64,000 nt of DNA from an uncultured Acetatifactor sp. (lineage in GTDB: Bacteria; Bacillota; Clostridia; Lachnospirales; Lachnospiraceae), in the NCBI GenBank assembly GCA_910586485.1, contig CAJUIA010000002.1, positions 122,076 to 186,075 on the forward strand, given 5' to 3'. This document shows positions 43,501 through 51,558 of the stretch, piece by piece (positions within the stretch are counted from its first letter, which is position 1; every line of letters starts with the position of its first letter). The notes under the pieces were generated by a model. It had not been told where the DNA came from and ran no database searches. It was given only the letters and a program-made list of their open reading frames with translations. Made by a program: the position numbers and the translations under genes.

Positions 43501-46500
43501 GAGTAAGGTCGTAACTTTTGACAGCGCATATGGTGTTCTCCCTGCGCCGTCTAAGGCCGGTTATACGTTTAAGGGCTGGTATACCGGAGAAAACGGACAG
43601 GGCAGTAAGGTCGATGCGGAAACGGTTGTCAAAACGGCGGCCACACACACCCTTCATGCCTGCTGGCAGGACGAAACGCCTCCTGCTGCGCCCGTATTAC
43701 AGGATGGCGTGACACTGCCTGCAGACTGGACGAAGGCACAGGATGCGATCCCCTTAACCCTGAGTGACGGAGTAGGCGTTACCGAGCTGTGGGTAAGTGT
43801 TGACGGCGGCGGGTATACAAAAGCGGACGGTTTCGCCGGCGGCACAGGCAGCGTGAGCTATGATTACTCTGCGGCAGAGGGAGAGCATACCTATTGTTTC
43901 AAGGCAAAGGACGGAGCGGGCAATACTTCCGATGAAAGCGCTGTGTTTACTGTCAGGCTGGATCGGGAAAAGCCGGTGATCGGCGCCGTTACATATGAAA
44001 ATAAAGCGGCAGACCTCTGGCAGTGGATCATCGGAAAAAAGAGCATGATTGTCCATGTTCCCGTCACGGATGAAAGCAGCGGTGTGGCACAGATCAGCTT
44101 CTGCCTGACGCCGAGGGACGGGGAAGGAAACATTGACGGCAGTCAGGCTATAACAAAGACGGCGGCAGTTAAGGACGGCGAAGCAAGGCTTACCTTTGAT
44201 ACAGATTTTAAAGGAACCATTACCATTGGCTGTACAGACACGGCGGGCAATGCCGCGAACAGTGTGACGATTGGAGCGGCGGCCGGGGGCGTGCTTGTGG
44301 AGGACAGAGCGCCTGTAATAACGGTACAGGCTGATCGGGAGTTGTCCGACCTGCAGCAGACGAAGCCGGACGGTGCGGCGCTTGCCGAAGGATATTATGA
44401 CTCTGCGCCTGCACTGCTTGTAACCATAAGTGACGATTCGGACAATGCAGTCACGGCAGGGATTGCCTCCGTGACTTGGCAGATTGGGGATGGTGCGGAG
44501 GAGTCTGTCAGCATAGATACAAGTACGATGCAGACGGAAGTCTCTTTTGTGATCTCGGCGGCGCAGATACCTACGAGCGTTACGGAGATTAAAATAACCA
44601 CTGTGGACAACGCGGGAAACGAAGCCGTAGAGAATGTAACCGTGAGAGTTAAGGGGCCGGAAAGGCGGCCTGCGGCAGAAATTGATTACCGGGAGGAAAA
44701 ACTGACTGATCTTGTGCCGGGCGGGAAATACAGCATAAACGGTACGGAGCATACAGCGGATGAGAACGGCTGTATCCGGATCAGGGAAGACTGGATCGGA
44801 AGCAGTGTCAACATTGTAAAGGAAGGCAATGGCAGCGAAACCACCGACAGCCTGGCGCAGAGCCTTTCTCTTCCGGCAAGGCCTGGCGCGCCCGGCGCGC
44901 CGGAGCTGAATGCCCGCACCGACCGATCCATTACATTAAATACTATCGCAGGTGCACATTACCGTATAGATGACGGGAACGAAGAGAAAAGCTGGCAGGA
45001 CAGCACGGTATTTACGGAATTGGAGCATAGGACCGTTTATTCCTTCAGGGCATATTATCCGGCAACGGATACAAGTTTTGCATCGTTGGAGAGCGACGCG
45101 GCAAGGATTGCCACTATACCCAAGGCGCCAGCCGCGGATGCGCCGGTGATTGACTATACGTCAGAAAGCTTTTTCCTGCCGGAGGATATGCAGGCCTTCA
45201 GCGATGAGAGCTGTACCACGCCTGTTACGTCAGACAGCGTGGAAAGCTATATGGGGCAGACAATTTATATCCGCTGCCCGGCGGACGGTATCGTTCCGGC
45301 AGGCCCGGTCACAGCGGTAGTCATTCCGGTAAGGGCGCAGAAGCCTGCGCCTGGGAGTACCGACGCTTCCTATCCGGGAGCCCTGGACGGCGCGCTTACC
45401 GGCTTAACTGCCGGCAAGGCTCATGAGATCAGAAAGCAGAAGGATGACGGCACATGGGAGGACACTTGGACATCCGTCATGGCAACAGCGGAGGGGATAA
45501 TTGACGGACTTGAAAAGGGCGTCTATGAGGTGCGCGTACAGGCTGTAAGCGGTGAAAATTTCCGCAGTGAGGCGGTTGCCGTTTCGATTGGGGGAAAGCC
45601 CGCTGCAAAACATGAAACGCCGGATATACAAATTGATTTGGACAGGGAGGTATTGACGGGATTTGTGCCGGAGGCTTGGTACAAGGTGGAATACACGGAT
45701 TCAAGCGGAGAAGAACATGCGGAGGATCTCCGGACGGAGAACGGCACAATTCTGTTAAAACCGGAATGGTTCGGCAGGACGATCTCCATTGTGCGCACAG
45801 GGAATCAAAAAGATAAACTTGACAGTGACGCCCGAAGCCTGACCGTACCAGCAAAGGGGCCGGAGCCGACGCCAAAGCCAGACGAGCCCAAACCGACACC
45901 CGCACCCACGGAGCAGCCAGGGGGGACGCCGGCAACACCGGCACCTGTGCCTACAGAGCAGCCTGGAGGGACACCGGCACCCGCACCCACGGAGCAGCCA
46001 GGGAAGACGCCGGCAACGCCGACGCCTGCGCCTGCAGGGACATCGACGTCGTCTGCTGCGGGGCCGTCCGCAAATGTTACACCGCTGACGCCGACGCAGC
46101 CTGCGGAGACACCGGACAATCAAAAGGAGGATCAGCAGAGACCGGGGGGCACGGGAACGGCGGAATCAACAGGTCAGCCGGTCGAAACGGAAAACCGGCG
46201 CCTGCCGGGAGAAGCCGGAGAGCAGATACTTCCGGTTTTCCTGGACAATGAAAGGCTTACCGTATCCGGCGAGTCTGTTGCGACAGGCAACGTACAGGAA
46301 ATGAAGGATACTAGTACGGTTTTGAAGCTGGAAGACGGTGCGGTTATTGTGACGGTAGCCTGCGCAGAACAGAAAATAACGGCAGGCGTGGCGGATACAG
46401 TCGCGGTGGCAAATGCGGTTTTGACGCCGGAGCAGATGGAGCTTGTAAACAGCGGTGAAACCATTGAGGTCCGGATTGACGTAAAAGATATTTCCGGCAA

Positions 46501-46993
46501 GGTGCCGCAGCAGGACAAGAGGGTGATAGAAAACGGCATTGATGAATACAAAAAAGAAGTACCAGAGCTGACGCTTGGCATGTATGTAGACATCTCCATG
46601 TTTATGAAGATTGGGGGGGGCAGCTGGAACGCCGTTACCGCTACGGATGAGCCGATTGAAGTGGTGGTCGGCATTCCTGAAGAATTACAAATTGAAGGCA
46701 GAGAATTTTACATTGTCCGCGCCCATGAAGGGGAGTATACACTTTTGAGAGACACGGATGATGCGTCTGACACCATAACCGTCAGCACGAATTTGTTTTC
46801 ATGCTATGCGATTGCGTACGTGGAGACAGGGGAAACAGGTGTGGGTGCTGGGCATAAGTGCGGACTCTGCCATATCTGCCCCACATTTATGGGTATATGT
46901 TACTTTATATGGCTGTTAATTGTTGTTTTACTGGCACTGATTATTTGTTTTTCTGTTAGGAGAAGAAAGGGCCGGGAAGAAAAAATTTCATGA
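40520..46993 (+). CDS. Giant surface protein with beta-helix, InlB B-repeats, Pro-rich stalk and C-terminal anchor
   Basis: 2157 residues, with a signal peptide (about 18-44). An acidic coiled region follows, then a right-handed beta-helix-like region rich in GG and TVTGG turns (about 310-680). About four InlB/Listeria-Bacteroides repeats come next (about 690-1055: FDANGG, FDGWYT, VYAHW; FAGWCD, FYAKW; FKGWYT). Ig/FN3-like modules (about 1060-1780) precede a Pro-Thr stalk with TEQPGGTPA repeats (about 1780-1865), a further domain, and a C-terminal Cys-rich CGLCHICPTFMGICY segment with one membrane helix and RRRKGREEK. It uses a membrane anchor, not LPXTG. Likely an adhesin or surface scaffold. 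Confidence 0.88.
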   Translation: MNKRCTRLKSGRKGRLRRMAVLLCFCVLITAFADIPAAFYVFAASGLPDTEERIILAFRALPDEVRKQSVPMETNLDELVLPDTLEAVMSGSAGDSAEGSVSSSDHIEADAPSEKQEEAITISSITWQSSPEYDGSAEGIYIFTAALPQGCTLAEGIVLPQITVTVREQGNDEDNPAQEDEMDDPEQDSGMDFRMEALSARIAALPETEEYLAAEPDMEENAEAYALWEQKLYEYAEEALAIWVEYKALTGEQQAEEQWADEQRTEGQQAQISGEELAKLAAWVELAGMLGENITVMASAAGEHGTHSGWTQLTSSTKTLTGGKSYYLAGDVELSNPLTVTGGTVTLCLNGHKLTCRLSDQKAWIITVESGAELNLYDCADGGMIEATVKGGGIITSGRLNVYGGVISGKCTTSDSQNADNLISLTYSAGVCAQAGSEVNLYGGTVQGTESSGVYVASGGKLTVDGAAVTSQVTRAKVTTAGLYIEGGAEAEVRSGALSLASDTYNSAVIVVSPGGGLTVSGGVVSHSGSSGGISIEKAYYHSSTEAAHALISGGTITTGIVARSGMSVAVTGGSVTGGIILYGGALEMHGSQDIQASQNMPGSIGAAIYIGRDGNKPAVGKIRLTGALTNAEPYKVSLGGVRPSSAYPLTITEGFGSYMSGREPSDYFVSVDGYKVILLNGETAFVPYVMAFDANGGSVETQKGDMNGGQAMKNLPEPTREHYNFDGWYTQKDGGDEITIDTIPSGQDMTVYAHWTPKDYAISYDLAGGELPDGVSNPATYHIEMSEFTLQNPVRAGYVFTGWSGTGLTGEANITVKVPKGSAGERSYTAHWEEAKYKVTVSTYRDDVPWSSSAPTVKLTADNGTSFRTDLSAVGNGTYKIYSGNTDTGVIVTVGGGDAAARVDYYTVVFQSGNSELSRQTVLKGKTPGKPSVPARTGYAFAGWCDNAALTGAAVTEISTPITEKKTFYAKWTANTYQAAFDYHGADGGNITQSKVVTFDSAYGVLPAPSKAGYTFKGWYTGENGQGSKVDAETVVKTAATHTLHACWQDETPPAAPVLQDGVTLPADWTKAQDAIPLTLSDGVGVTELWVSVDGGGYTKADGFAGGTGSVSYDYSAAEGEHTYCFKAKDGAGNTSDESAVFTVRLDREKPVIGAVTYENKAADLWQWIIGKKSMIVHVPVTDESSGVAQISFCLTPRDGEGNIDGSQAITKTAAVKDGEARLTFDTDFKGTITIGCTDTAGNAANSVTIGAAAGGVLVEDRAPVITVQADRELSDLQQTKPDGAALAEGYYDSAPALLVTISDDSDNAVTAGIASVTWQIGDGAEESVSIDTSTMQTEVSFVISAAQIPTSVTEIKITTVDNAGNEAVENVTVRVKGPERRPAAEIDYREEKLTDLVPGGKYSINGTEHTADENGCIRIREDWIGSSVNIVKEGNGSETTDSLAQSLSLPARPGAPGAPELNARTDRSITLNTIAGAHYRIDDGNEEKSWQDSTVFTELEHRTVYSFRAYYPATDTSFASLESDAARIATIPKAPAADAPVIDYTSESFFLPEDMQAFSDESCTTPVTSDSVESYMGQTIYIRCPADGIVPAGPVTAVVIPVRAQKPAPGSTDASYPGALDGALTGLTAGKAHEIRKQKDDGTWEDTWTSVMATAEGIIDGLEKGVYEVRVQAVSGENFRSEAVAVSIGGKPAAKHETPDIQIDLDREVLTGFVPEAWYKVEYTDSSGEEHAEDLRTENGTILLKPEWFGRTISIVRTGNQKDKLDSDARSLTVPAKGPEPTPKPDEPKPTPAPTEQPGGTPATPAPVPTEQPGGTPAPAPTEQPGKTPATPTPAPAGTSTSSAAGPSANVTPLTPTQPAETPDNQKEDQQRPGGTGTAESTGQPVETENRRLPGEAGEQILPVFLDNERLTVSGESVATGNVQEMKDTSTVLKLEDGAVIVTVACAEQKITAGVADTVAVANAVLTPEQMELVNSGETIEVRIDVKDISGKVPQQDKRVIENGIDEYKKEVPELTLGMYVDISMFMKIGGGSWNAVTATDEPIEVVVGIPEELQIEGREFYIVRAHEGEYTLLRDTDDASDTITVSTNLFSCYAIAYVETGETGVGAGHKCGLCHICPTFMGICYFIWLLIVVLLALIICFSVRRRKGREEKIS

Positions 46994-47071
46994 GACAGGC
47001 AGGATAAGAAAGGGCTGCTCCTGCATGCCTGGAAGTGGAAGGAGTCTGTAGTTATTAAATCAGGTATGTAG

Positions 47072-47851
47072 TCAGGTCAATGCGGAAAACAGGAAGATGG
47101 CGAGCCCTAGGACCACCAGCACAACGCCGGTTGCTCGGTTTAAGGTCTTAGGCTCCGCCTTATTGGCAAACCTTGCCGCAATTCTGGCCCAGATAAAAGT
47201 AAACAGCACGCAAAGGCCCAAAATGGTCAAATTCGGCATTCCCCCCAGCGTAAAGTGAGAGACGGCTCCCGTCAATGCCGTAAAGGTCATGATAAATACA
47301 CTGGTGCCCACTGCCGTCTTCAGCTCATAGCCCAAAACGGAAGTCAGGATCAGGAGCATCATCATGCCGCCTCCGGCGCCGATAAACCCGCAGATGAAGC
47401 CGATCAGAACACCGCAGATCAGGGATTGGATCATTCGCTTTTTGGAAGACACTGCCTGCATATCCTCTTTTGTTGTCATAACCGGGCGGACGATAAATTT
47501 GATGCCCAGAAGAAATGTCATAAACACGGAAAAGTTTCCCATGGTCTGTGCCGGGACAAGCTTGGAAACATAGCTTCCCACTACAGTGAACACCAGGACG
47601 CTGGCCATCATCACGACCCCGTTTTTTATATCCAGGTTTTTATTTTTGCCATAGGTGTAGGCGGATACCGCGCTGGCCAGTACATCCGAGGAAAGGGCGA
47701 TGCCCACCGCCATATAGGGATCCATATCCAAAAAAGTAATCAGCATGGGGCTGATGACTGCCGCGGCGCTCATACCGGCAAAGCCTGTCCCCAGTCCGGC
47801 TCCCATGCCTGCAAAAAAGGTAATTAATATCGTCCATAATATTTCCGGCAT
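47072..47851 (-). CDS. TauE/SafE-family membrane exporter
   Basis: 259 residues with about eight hydrophobic segments. The two Gly-rich family signatures are GTGFAGMSAAAVISP near the N-terminus and CGFIGAGGGMMMLLIL in the middle, the internal repeat typical of TauE/SafE (DUF81) proteins. Members move sulfite, sulfoacetate or other organosulfur anions; the substrate here is unknown. GGGAGGG precedes the ATG on the minus strand. It converges on the giant surface protein gene, with an 80-bp gap. Confidence 0.9.
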   Translation of the reverse strand: MPEILWTILITFFAGMGAGLGTGFAGMSAAAVISPMLITFLDMDPYMAVGIALSSDVLASAVSAYTYGKNKNLDIKNGVVMMASVLVFTVVGSYVSKLVPAQTMGNFSVFMTFLLGIKFIVRPVMTTKEDMQAVSSKKRMIQSLICGVLIGFICGFIGAGGGMMMLLILTSVLGYELKTAVGTSVFIMTFTALTGAVSHFTLGGMPNLTILGLCVLFTFIWARIAARFANKAEPKTLNRATGVVLVVLGLAIFLFSALT

Positions 47852-47900
47852 TTATCGTCCCTCCCGTTTATCAGATTGAACTGTCTGGCAATTTGTAAAT

Positions 47901-48230
47901 TCACTTGTTTTTCAAAACGTTCATATACTCTGCGTAGGTCTGTTTCCAATCGCTCTCCGCCCAATATTCCGATCCGTCCTTCAGTCTTCCGATCAGCTTA
48001 TATTGAAACATTTCTCTGCGGATCAGTTCTATATCGCCGAAAGCAATGGAGGAACGGATAATTTCGTTGATTTCTTTTTCCGTATATCTCCTGCTTATAT
48101 CAATTTTTTCAGCAATTTTTATCAGTGCAATAATTCTCATTGGTTTTTTCGAGGGATACTGCAGGAGCTTTCCGTCCGTATCATAATAATGTTCCAGCCT
48201 TTTTATGTATTCCTGAACAGTGTTTTCCAT
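47901..48230 (-). CDS. DUF2087-domain protein
   Basis: 109 residues, starting at 48230 with AAAGGA eight bases upstream. The core RRYTEKEINEIIRSSIAF, then DIELIRREMFQYKLIGR and SEYWA, matches the DUF2087 pattern, a small helical domain often fused to ArsR-type or acetyltransferase domains. The N-terminal 45 residues may form a helical hairpin. It may be DNA- or RNA-related, but the function is unknown. It lies 49 bp before the TauE-like gene on the same strand. Confidence 0.75.
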   Translation of the reverse strand: MENTVQEYIKRLEHYYDTDGKLLQYPSKKPMRIIALIKIAEKIDISRRYTEKEINEIIRSSIAFGDIELIRREMFQYKLIGRLKDGSEYWAESDWKQTYAEYMNVLKNK

Positions 48231-48459
48231 GGACTTGTCCTTTCTGTTTCGGCCGCTCAGAACCGCCTGAAATTGATTTTAACACGGGCTTCCCATCGTT
48301 TCCATGAAATGCCGCTAAATTTTATATAAAATTTATATTGCCATTTTTTGCTTGGTAGTCAAGCCAAATAAAATCTACGGCTTGCGAAATGCAGAAAAGT
48401 TTGGTACAATATGCAACAGGTAAATCTCTTAAAGAAGCAAATGCGGGAAGGAGCGGCAT

Positions 48460-48948
48460 ATGCGGATCGGAGCAATCGGAAGCGCCGGAGGAATCGGCGC
48501 AGTGAGTTTTCAAACCTATCGTCCATACATATATAATACAAATACCGTAAGCGGCAACAGCCTGTCTAAGGTGAAAGCAATCGGTGACGATCTGCTGGCA
48601 TCCAGGACGGATTTCTCCGGCATGACGGAGGAAGAGCAGAATATTAACCCGCTGCGAAAGGGTGAGACGGCCAATTTTGCGGATGTGATCGCCATGCAGA
48701 TGCAGATGAGCAGAATGAACGCCCACAGGGTCATGAGGCCTGCGGAGCGTTTTGAACAGGCGGCCGGAGAGCCGGATAACAGTCAGCCGGTGGATGAGGC
48801 AGGGGTGCGGGCAGTGAGAATGATGGATGCGGCAGGTGCCGCCCAGCCGGCAGCCGAGGTAGAAGCCGTACAGCCGCAGCAGGCGGGTGCAACCCGGTAT
48901 CAGATGCAGCAGGCGGCTTTTGCCTACCAGATGAATATGATTGCATGA
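48460..48948 (+). CDS. Conserved hypothetical protein, Gly/Ala/Gln-rich
   Basis: 162 residues, with GGGAAGG upstream. The N-terminus MRIGAIGSAGGIG is followed by YIYNTNTVSGNSLSKVKAIGD, DLLASRTDFSGM and NPLRKGETANFADV. A tail rich in Ala, Gln and Met ends the protein. I recall similar short proteins in other Lachnospiraceae but know no function. There is no membrane segment or signal peptide. It is divergent from the DUF2087 gene, with about 230 bp between them in which I see no further gene. Confidence 0.65.
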   Translation: MRIGAIGSAGGIGAVSFQTYRPYIYNTNTVSGNSLSKVKAIGDDLLASRTDFSGMTEEEQNINPLRKGETANFADVIAMQMQMSRMNAHRVMRPAERFEQAAGEPDNSQPVDEAGVRAVRMMDAAGAAQPAAEVEAVQPQQAGATRYQMQQAAFAYQMNMIA

Positions 48949-49073
48949 GAAATCAGGCCGCAGAGTGAAGATTTTGTTTGCTCTGCGGTTCTTTGTTATA
49001 TATGAGCGTTTTGATGAGAGATACCGGCATGTTTGGAAGTGTAAAAATCTGCGATAAATGAATGGAGGAAATT

Positions 49074-50234
49074 ATGAATCTGAAAAATCCGATTGACTAT
49101 GCCAAAGCGGCCTGTGAAACCATGATCCGTATGTATCCTGCAAAGGAGCTTCCCCCTGTGGGCCGTTTTCATTACCATCAGGGAGTCTTTCTTTCAGGTA
49201 TGTGCAAAACAGCAGCGCTTTGCGGAGAATCCCGGTATCTGGACTACACGGGAGAATGGCTGCATTCCGTGTTCTCGCCGGATGGGAGTGAAATTCTGCA
49301 TTACGATCATGCGGACCTTGACGATATTCAGCCGGGTATCCTGCTGTACCCCTTATGGGATGCTACAGGAGAGGACTTTTACCGGACTGCCATGGATACG
49401 GTAATGGCGCAGGTGCCGGATATTCCCCGCTGTGAATGCGGCGGATTTTATCATAAGGTAAGGTGTACGGGACAGATGTGGCTGGACGGCTTATATATGG
49501 CCTGTCCCTTTATTGCCGAGTATGGGCGCCGCTTCGAGCGGCCGGAGCTGACGGAGCTGGCCATGCGGGAAATATTGTTGATGGAAAAAAATAACCGGGA
49601 CCCTGAGACCGGGCTGTGGTATCATGCCTGGGATGAAACCAGGCAGCAGCAATGGGCGGATCCGGATACGGGCTGCTCCCGTGAATTCTGGGGGCGTTCC
49701 ATGGGCTGGGTTCCGGTGGCCATTCTTGACGTGATGGAGCAGTTAGCCATGGGAAATACGCCTGGGGAAAAGGACAAGGCGGCAGGAAACAGTGGAGAGC
49801 CTGCACTGCAGGCGGATTCCCGTTATGCCCGTCTGGCCCATATAGTTAAGGATTTGCTGGAGGCGCTTTCCAGGTATCAAAGTGCGGAGGGCCGCTGGTA
49901 TCAGGTGGTGAATAAGCCGGGGCAGCCGGGAAACTGGCTGGAAAATTCCTGCTCCTGCCTTTATGCCGCTGCCATGGCAAGGGGTGTGCGCCGGGGAGTG
50001 CTGGATCCATCTTATCTGGAGCGGGCCCGTCTGGCCTTTGCCGGGGTGACGGGAAGCCTGACCTGGCAGGGGGAGGACATTCAGATCGGGAACGTATGTA
50101 TCGGCACCGGAGTGGGTGATTATGATTTTTATTGTGCCCGTCCCGTGCATGTCAACGATCTTCACGGCGTGGGTGCGTTTCTGCTTATGTGTGCAGAGCT
50201 GCAGGCGGCGCTGGATGAAGAGTCAAAGCCTTGA
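49074..50234 (+). CDS. GH88/GH105 unsaturated glycuronyl hydrolase (YesR/YteR-like)
   Basis: 386 residues from ATG 49074, with GGAGG seven bases upstream. The six-hairpin barrel pattern includes FHYHQGVFLSGM, DHADLDDIQPG and RCTGQMWLDGLYMACPF. GRSMGWVPVAILDV and ENSCSCLYAAAMARG follow. These enzymes split unsaturated galacturonyl or glucuronyl residues from products of pectin lyases, and the conserved Asp in DGLYM lies in the catalytic site of this family. No signal peptide is present, so it is cytosolic. No pectin transporter is adjacent. Confidence 0.9.
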   Translation: MNLKNPIDYAKAACETMIRMYPAKELPPVGRFHYHQGVFLSGMCKTAALCGESRYLDYTGEWLHSVFSPDGSEILHYDHADLDDIQPGILLYPLWDATGEDFYRTAMDTVMAQVPDIPRCECGGFYHKVRCTGQMWLDGLYMACPFIAEYGRRFERPELTELAMREILLMEKNNRDPETGLWYHAWDETRQQQWADPDTGCSREFWGRSMGWVPVAILDVMEQLAMGNTPGEKDKAAGNSGEPALQADSRYARLAHIVKDLLEALSRYQSAEGRWYQVVNKPGQPGNWLENSCSCLYAAAMARGVRRGVLDPSYLERARLAFAGVTGSLTWQGEDIQIGNVCIGTGVGDYDFYCARPVHVNDLHGVGAFLLMCAELQAALDEESKP

Positions 50235-50241
50235 TGCAGGA

Positions 50242-50319
50242 TGCAGCGTTGAATTGAGAGATTCCGGGAAGGGTGACGTAAGGTGCAGCGTTGAATTAAG
50301 GGATTCCGGGAAGGGTGCA
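50242..50319 (+). repeat. Two tandem 42-bp repeats after the GH88/105 gene
   Basis: TGCAGCGTTGAATT recurs at 50242 and 50284, followed in both copies by AGATTCCGGGAAGGGTG or GGATTCCGGGAAGGGTG. The unit length of 42 is a multiple of three, so an open frame passes through, but no start with an RBS supports translation. Confidence 0.7.
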
Positions 50320-50358
50320 TCAGCGAATGGGAAGCTTTCGGGGCAGACAGGAGGTTTT

Positions 50359-50718
50359 ATGAACGGGCAGGATGTTTTAAAGTGGGTGAAGGAGCAGTAC
50401 GGCACGGAGCCGGATTACCCCTGGCAGGATGCCAACGCGGTACTGCGGCATCAGAAAAACAGAAAATGGTATGGTCTGATTATGAATGTGGGCAGGGATA
50501 AGCTGGGCCTTTCCGGCGTGGAAGAGATTGAAGTACTCAACCTGAAATGCGATCCGGAGCTGATTGGTTTTCTGCGGACCCGGCCGGGCTTTCTGCCGGC
50601 ATATCATATGAACAAAATCAAGTGGGTCAGTGTTTTGCTGGACGGCACCGTGCCCGAAGAGGAAATCCGCAATCTGATTGATATGAGTTATGACCTGACA
50701 GAGTCAAAAAAGCGTTAG
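50359..50718 (+). CDS. MmcQ/YjbR-family protein
   Basis: 119 residues from ATG 50359, with AGGAGG just upstream. The family pattern is visible in YPWQDANAVLRHQKNRKWYGL, NLKCDPELIGFLRT, PAYHMNKIKWVSVLLDG and LIDMSYDLT. YjbR proteins have a double-wing fold and are predicted to bind DNA or act as partners of other regulators; the role is not defined. It begins about 40 bp after the tandem repeats. Confidence 0.88.
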   Translation: MNGQDVLKWVKEQYGTEPDYPWQDANAVLRHQKNRKWYGLIMNVGRDKLGLSGVEEIEVLNLKCDPELIGFLRTRPGFLPAYHMNKIKWVSVLLDGTVPEEEIRNLIDMSYDLTESKKR

Positions 50719-50808
50719 ACACAAGAGCAGCAGTTCCCAGAGCAGCAATCTTGGAAACGGCAGCCCTTGAAACGGCAGATACAGGTTCGGGAAATATAGA
50801 TTTGCCGT

Positions 50809-51396
50809 ATGGTTTTCGGTTTTTCAGGATATGCTGTTTTTATGAAGATGAAAACATCCGCAAACAAAACAGTAAGAAGCTTTGATTTTTATGCACTCCT
50901 GTTTTTTCTCGTCTCCTTTGCCGGGTGGCTGTGGGAGGTGGCAATATTTCTGGTGACCAATCATGCCTTCATCAACAGGGGCATTTATAAGGGTCCTTAT
51001 CTGCCTATTTACGGGGCGGGGGGACTCTTGCTGTGGTTTTTACTGCACCGTCTGAATAAAAAGCCCTTTATTACCTTCTTGCTGTCCGGAGTGCTTTGCT
51101 CGCTGCTGGAATATTTTACCAGCTTCTTTTTGGAATGGAGATGGGGCGTGAGATGGTGGGATTACAGCGGCTATCATCTGGACATAAACGGGCGGGTCTG
51201 TCTGTTGGGGGCGGTGTGCTTTGGCCTGGGAGGTATGGCTTTAAATTGTTATCTTATGCCCTTGTACATGCGGCTGTATCATAAGCTTTCCCGCAGGTGG
51301 CGCTATATTCTGTGTGGTATCTTTATAACGGTGTTTCTGCTGGATATTACCTATTGTGCGGTCAGTCCCAATATGGGGTATGGAATTTCGGAATAA
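50809..51396 (+). CDS. CmpB-family membrane protein (putative ABC transporter permease)
   Basis: 195 residues (start 50809; ATG 50842 is an alternative). Five to six membrane segments are present, with the family signature FAGWLWEVAIFL, RGIYKGPYLPIYGAGG, EYFTSFFLEW, WWDYSGYHLDINGRVCL and FGLGGMAL. This is the Pfam group ABC_trans_CmpB, common in Clostridia as a stand-alone membrane protein; a transport role is only by annotation history. No ATPase is adjacent. Confidence 0.85.
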   Translation: MVFGFSGYAVFMKMKTSANKTVRSFDFYALLFFLVSFAGWLWEVAIFLVTNHAFINRGIYKGPYLPIYGAGGLLLWFLLHRLNKKPFITFLLSGVLCSLLEYFTSFFLEWRWGVRWWDYSGYHLDINGRVCLLGAVCFGLGGMALNCYLMPLYMRLYHKLSRRWRYILCGIFITVFLLDITYCAVSPNMGYGISE

Positions 51397-51434
51397 GAGG
51401 CTAAAAGTATGCAAAAACTTTAGTAAATCTTAAG

Positions 51435-51463
51435 TTGTCTTGCCGGAGCAGGTGAGTTAGAAT
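51435..51463 (+). promoter_or_regulatory. Promoter upstream of the LTA-synthase-like gene
   Basis: TTGTCT (51435-51440), 17-bp spacer and TAGAAT (51458-51463), about 95 bp before the start codon. Confidence 0.5.
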
Positions 51464-51558
51464 GTATTAAGCAAAAGACAGTGCTATATGTAGGAAATGT
51501 ATTTTTTTAAGCATAGTTATATTGAAAGGCACATAAAACAAAGGATGAAGGGAAGATT

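Noticed and set aside
45860..46060. DNA repeats rich in CCGGCAACACCGG-type sequence
   Set aside because: They encode the Pro-Thr stalk of the surface protein and keep its frame, so they are a protein feature.
46850..46993. LPXTG sortase signal at the end of the giant surface protein
   Set aside because: No LPXTG-like motif precedes the membrane helix; a Cys-rich segment is found instead.
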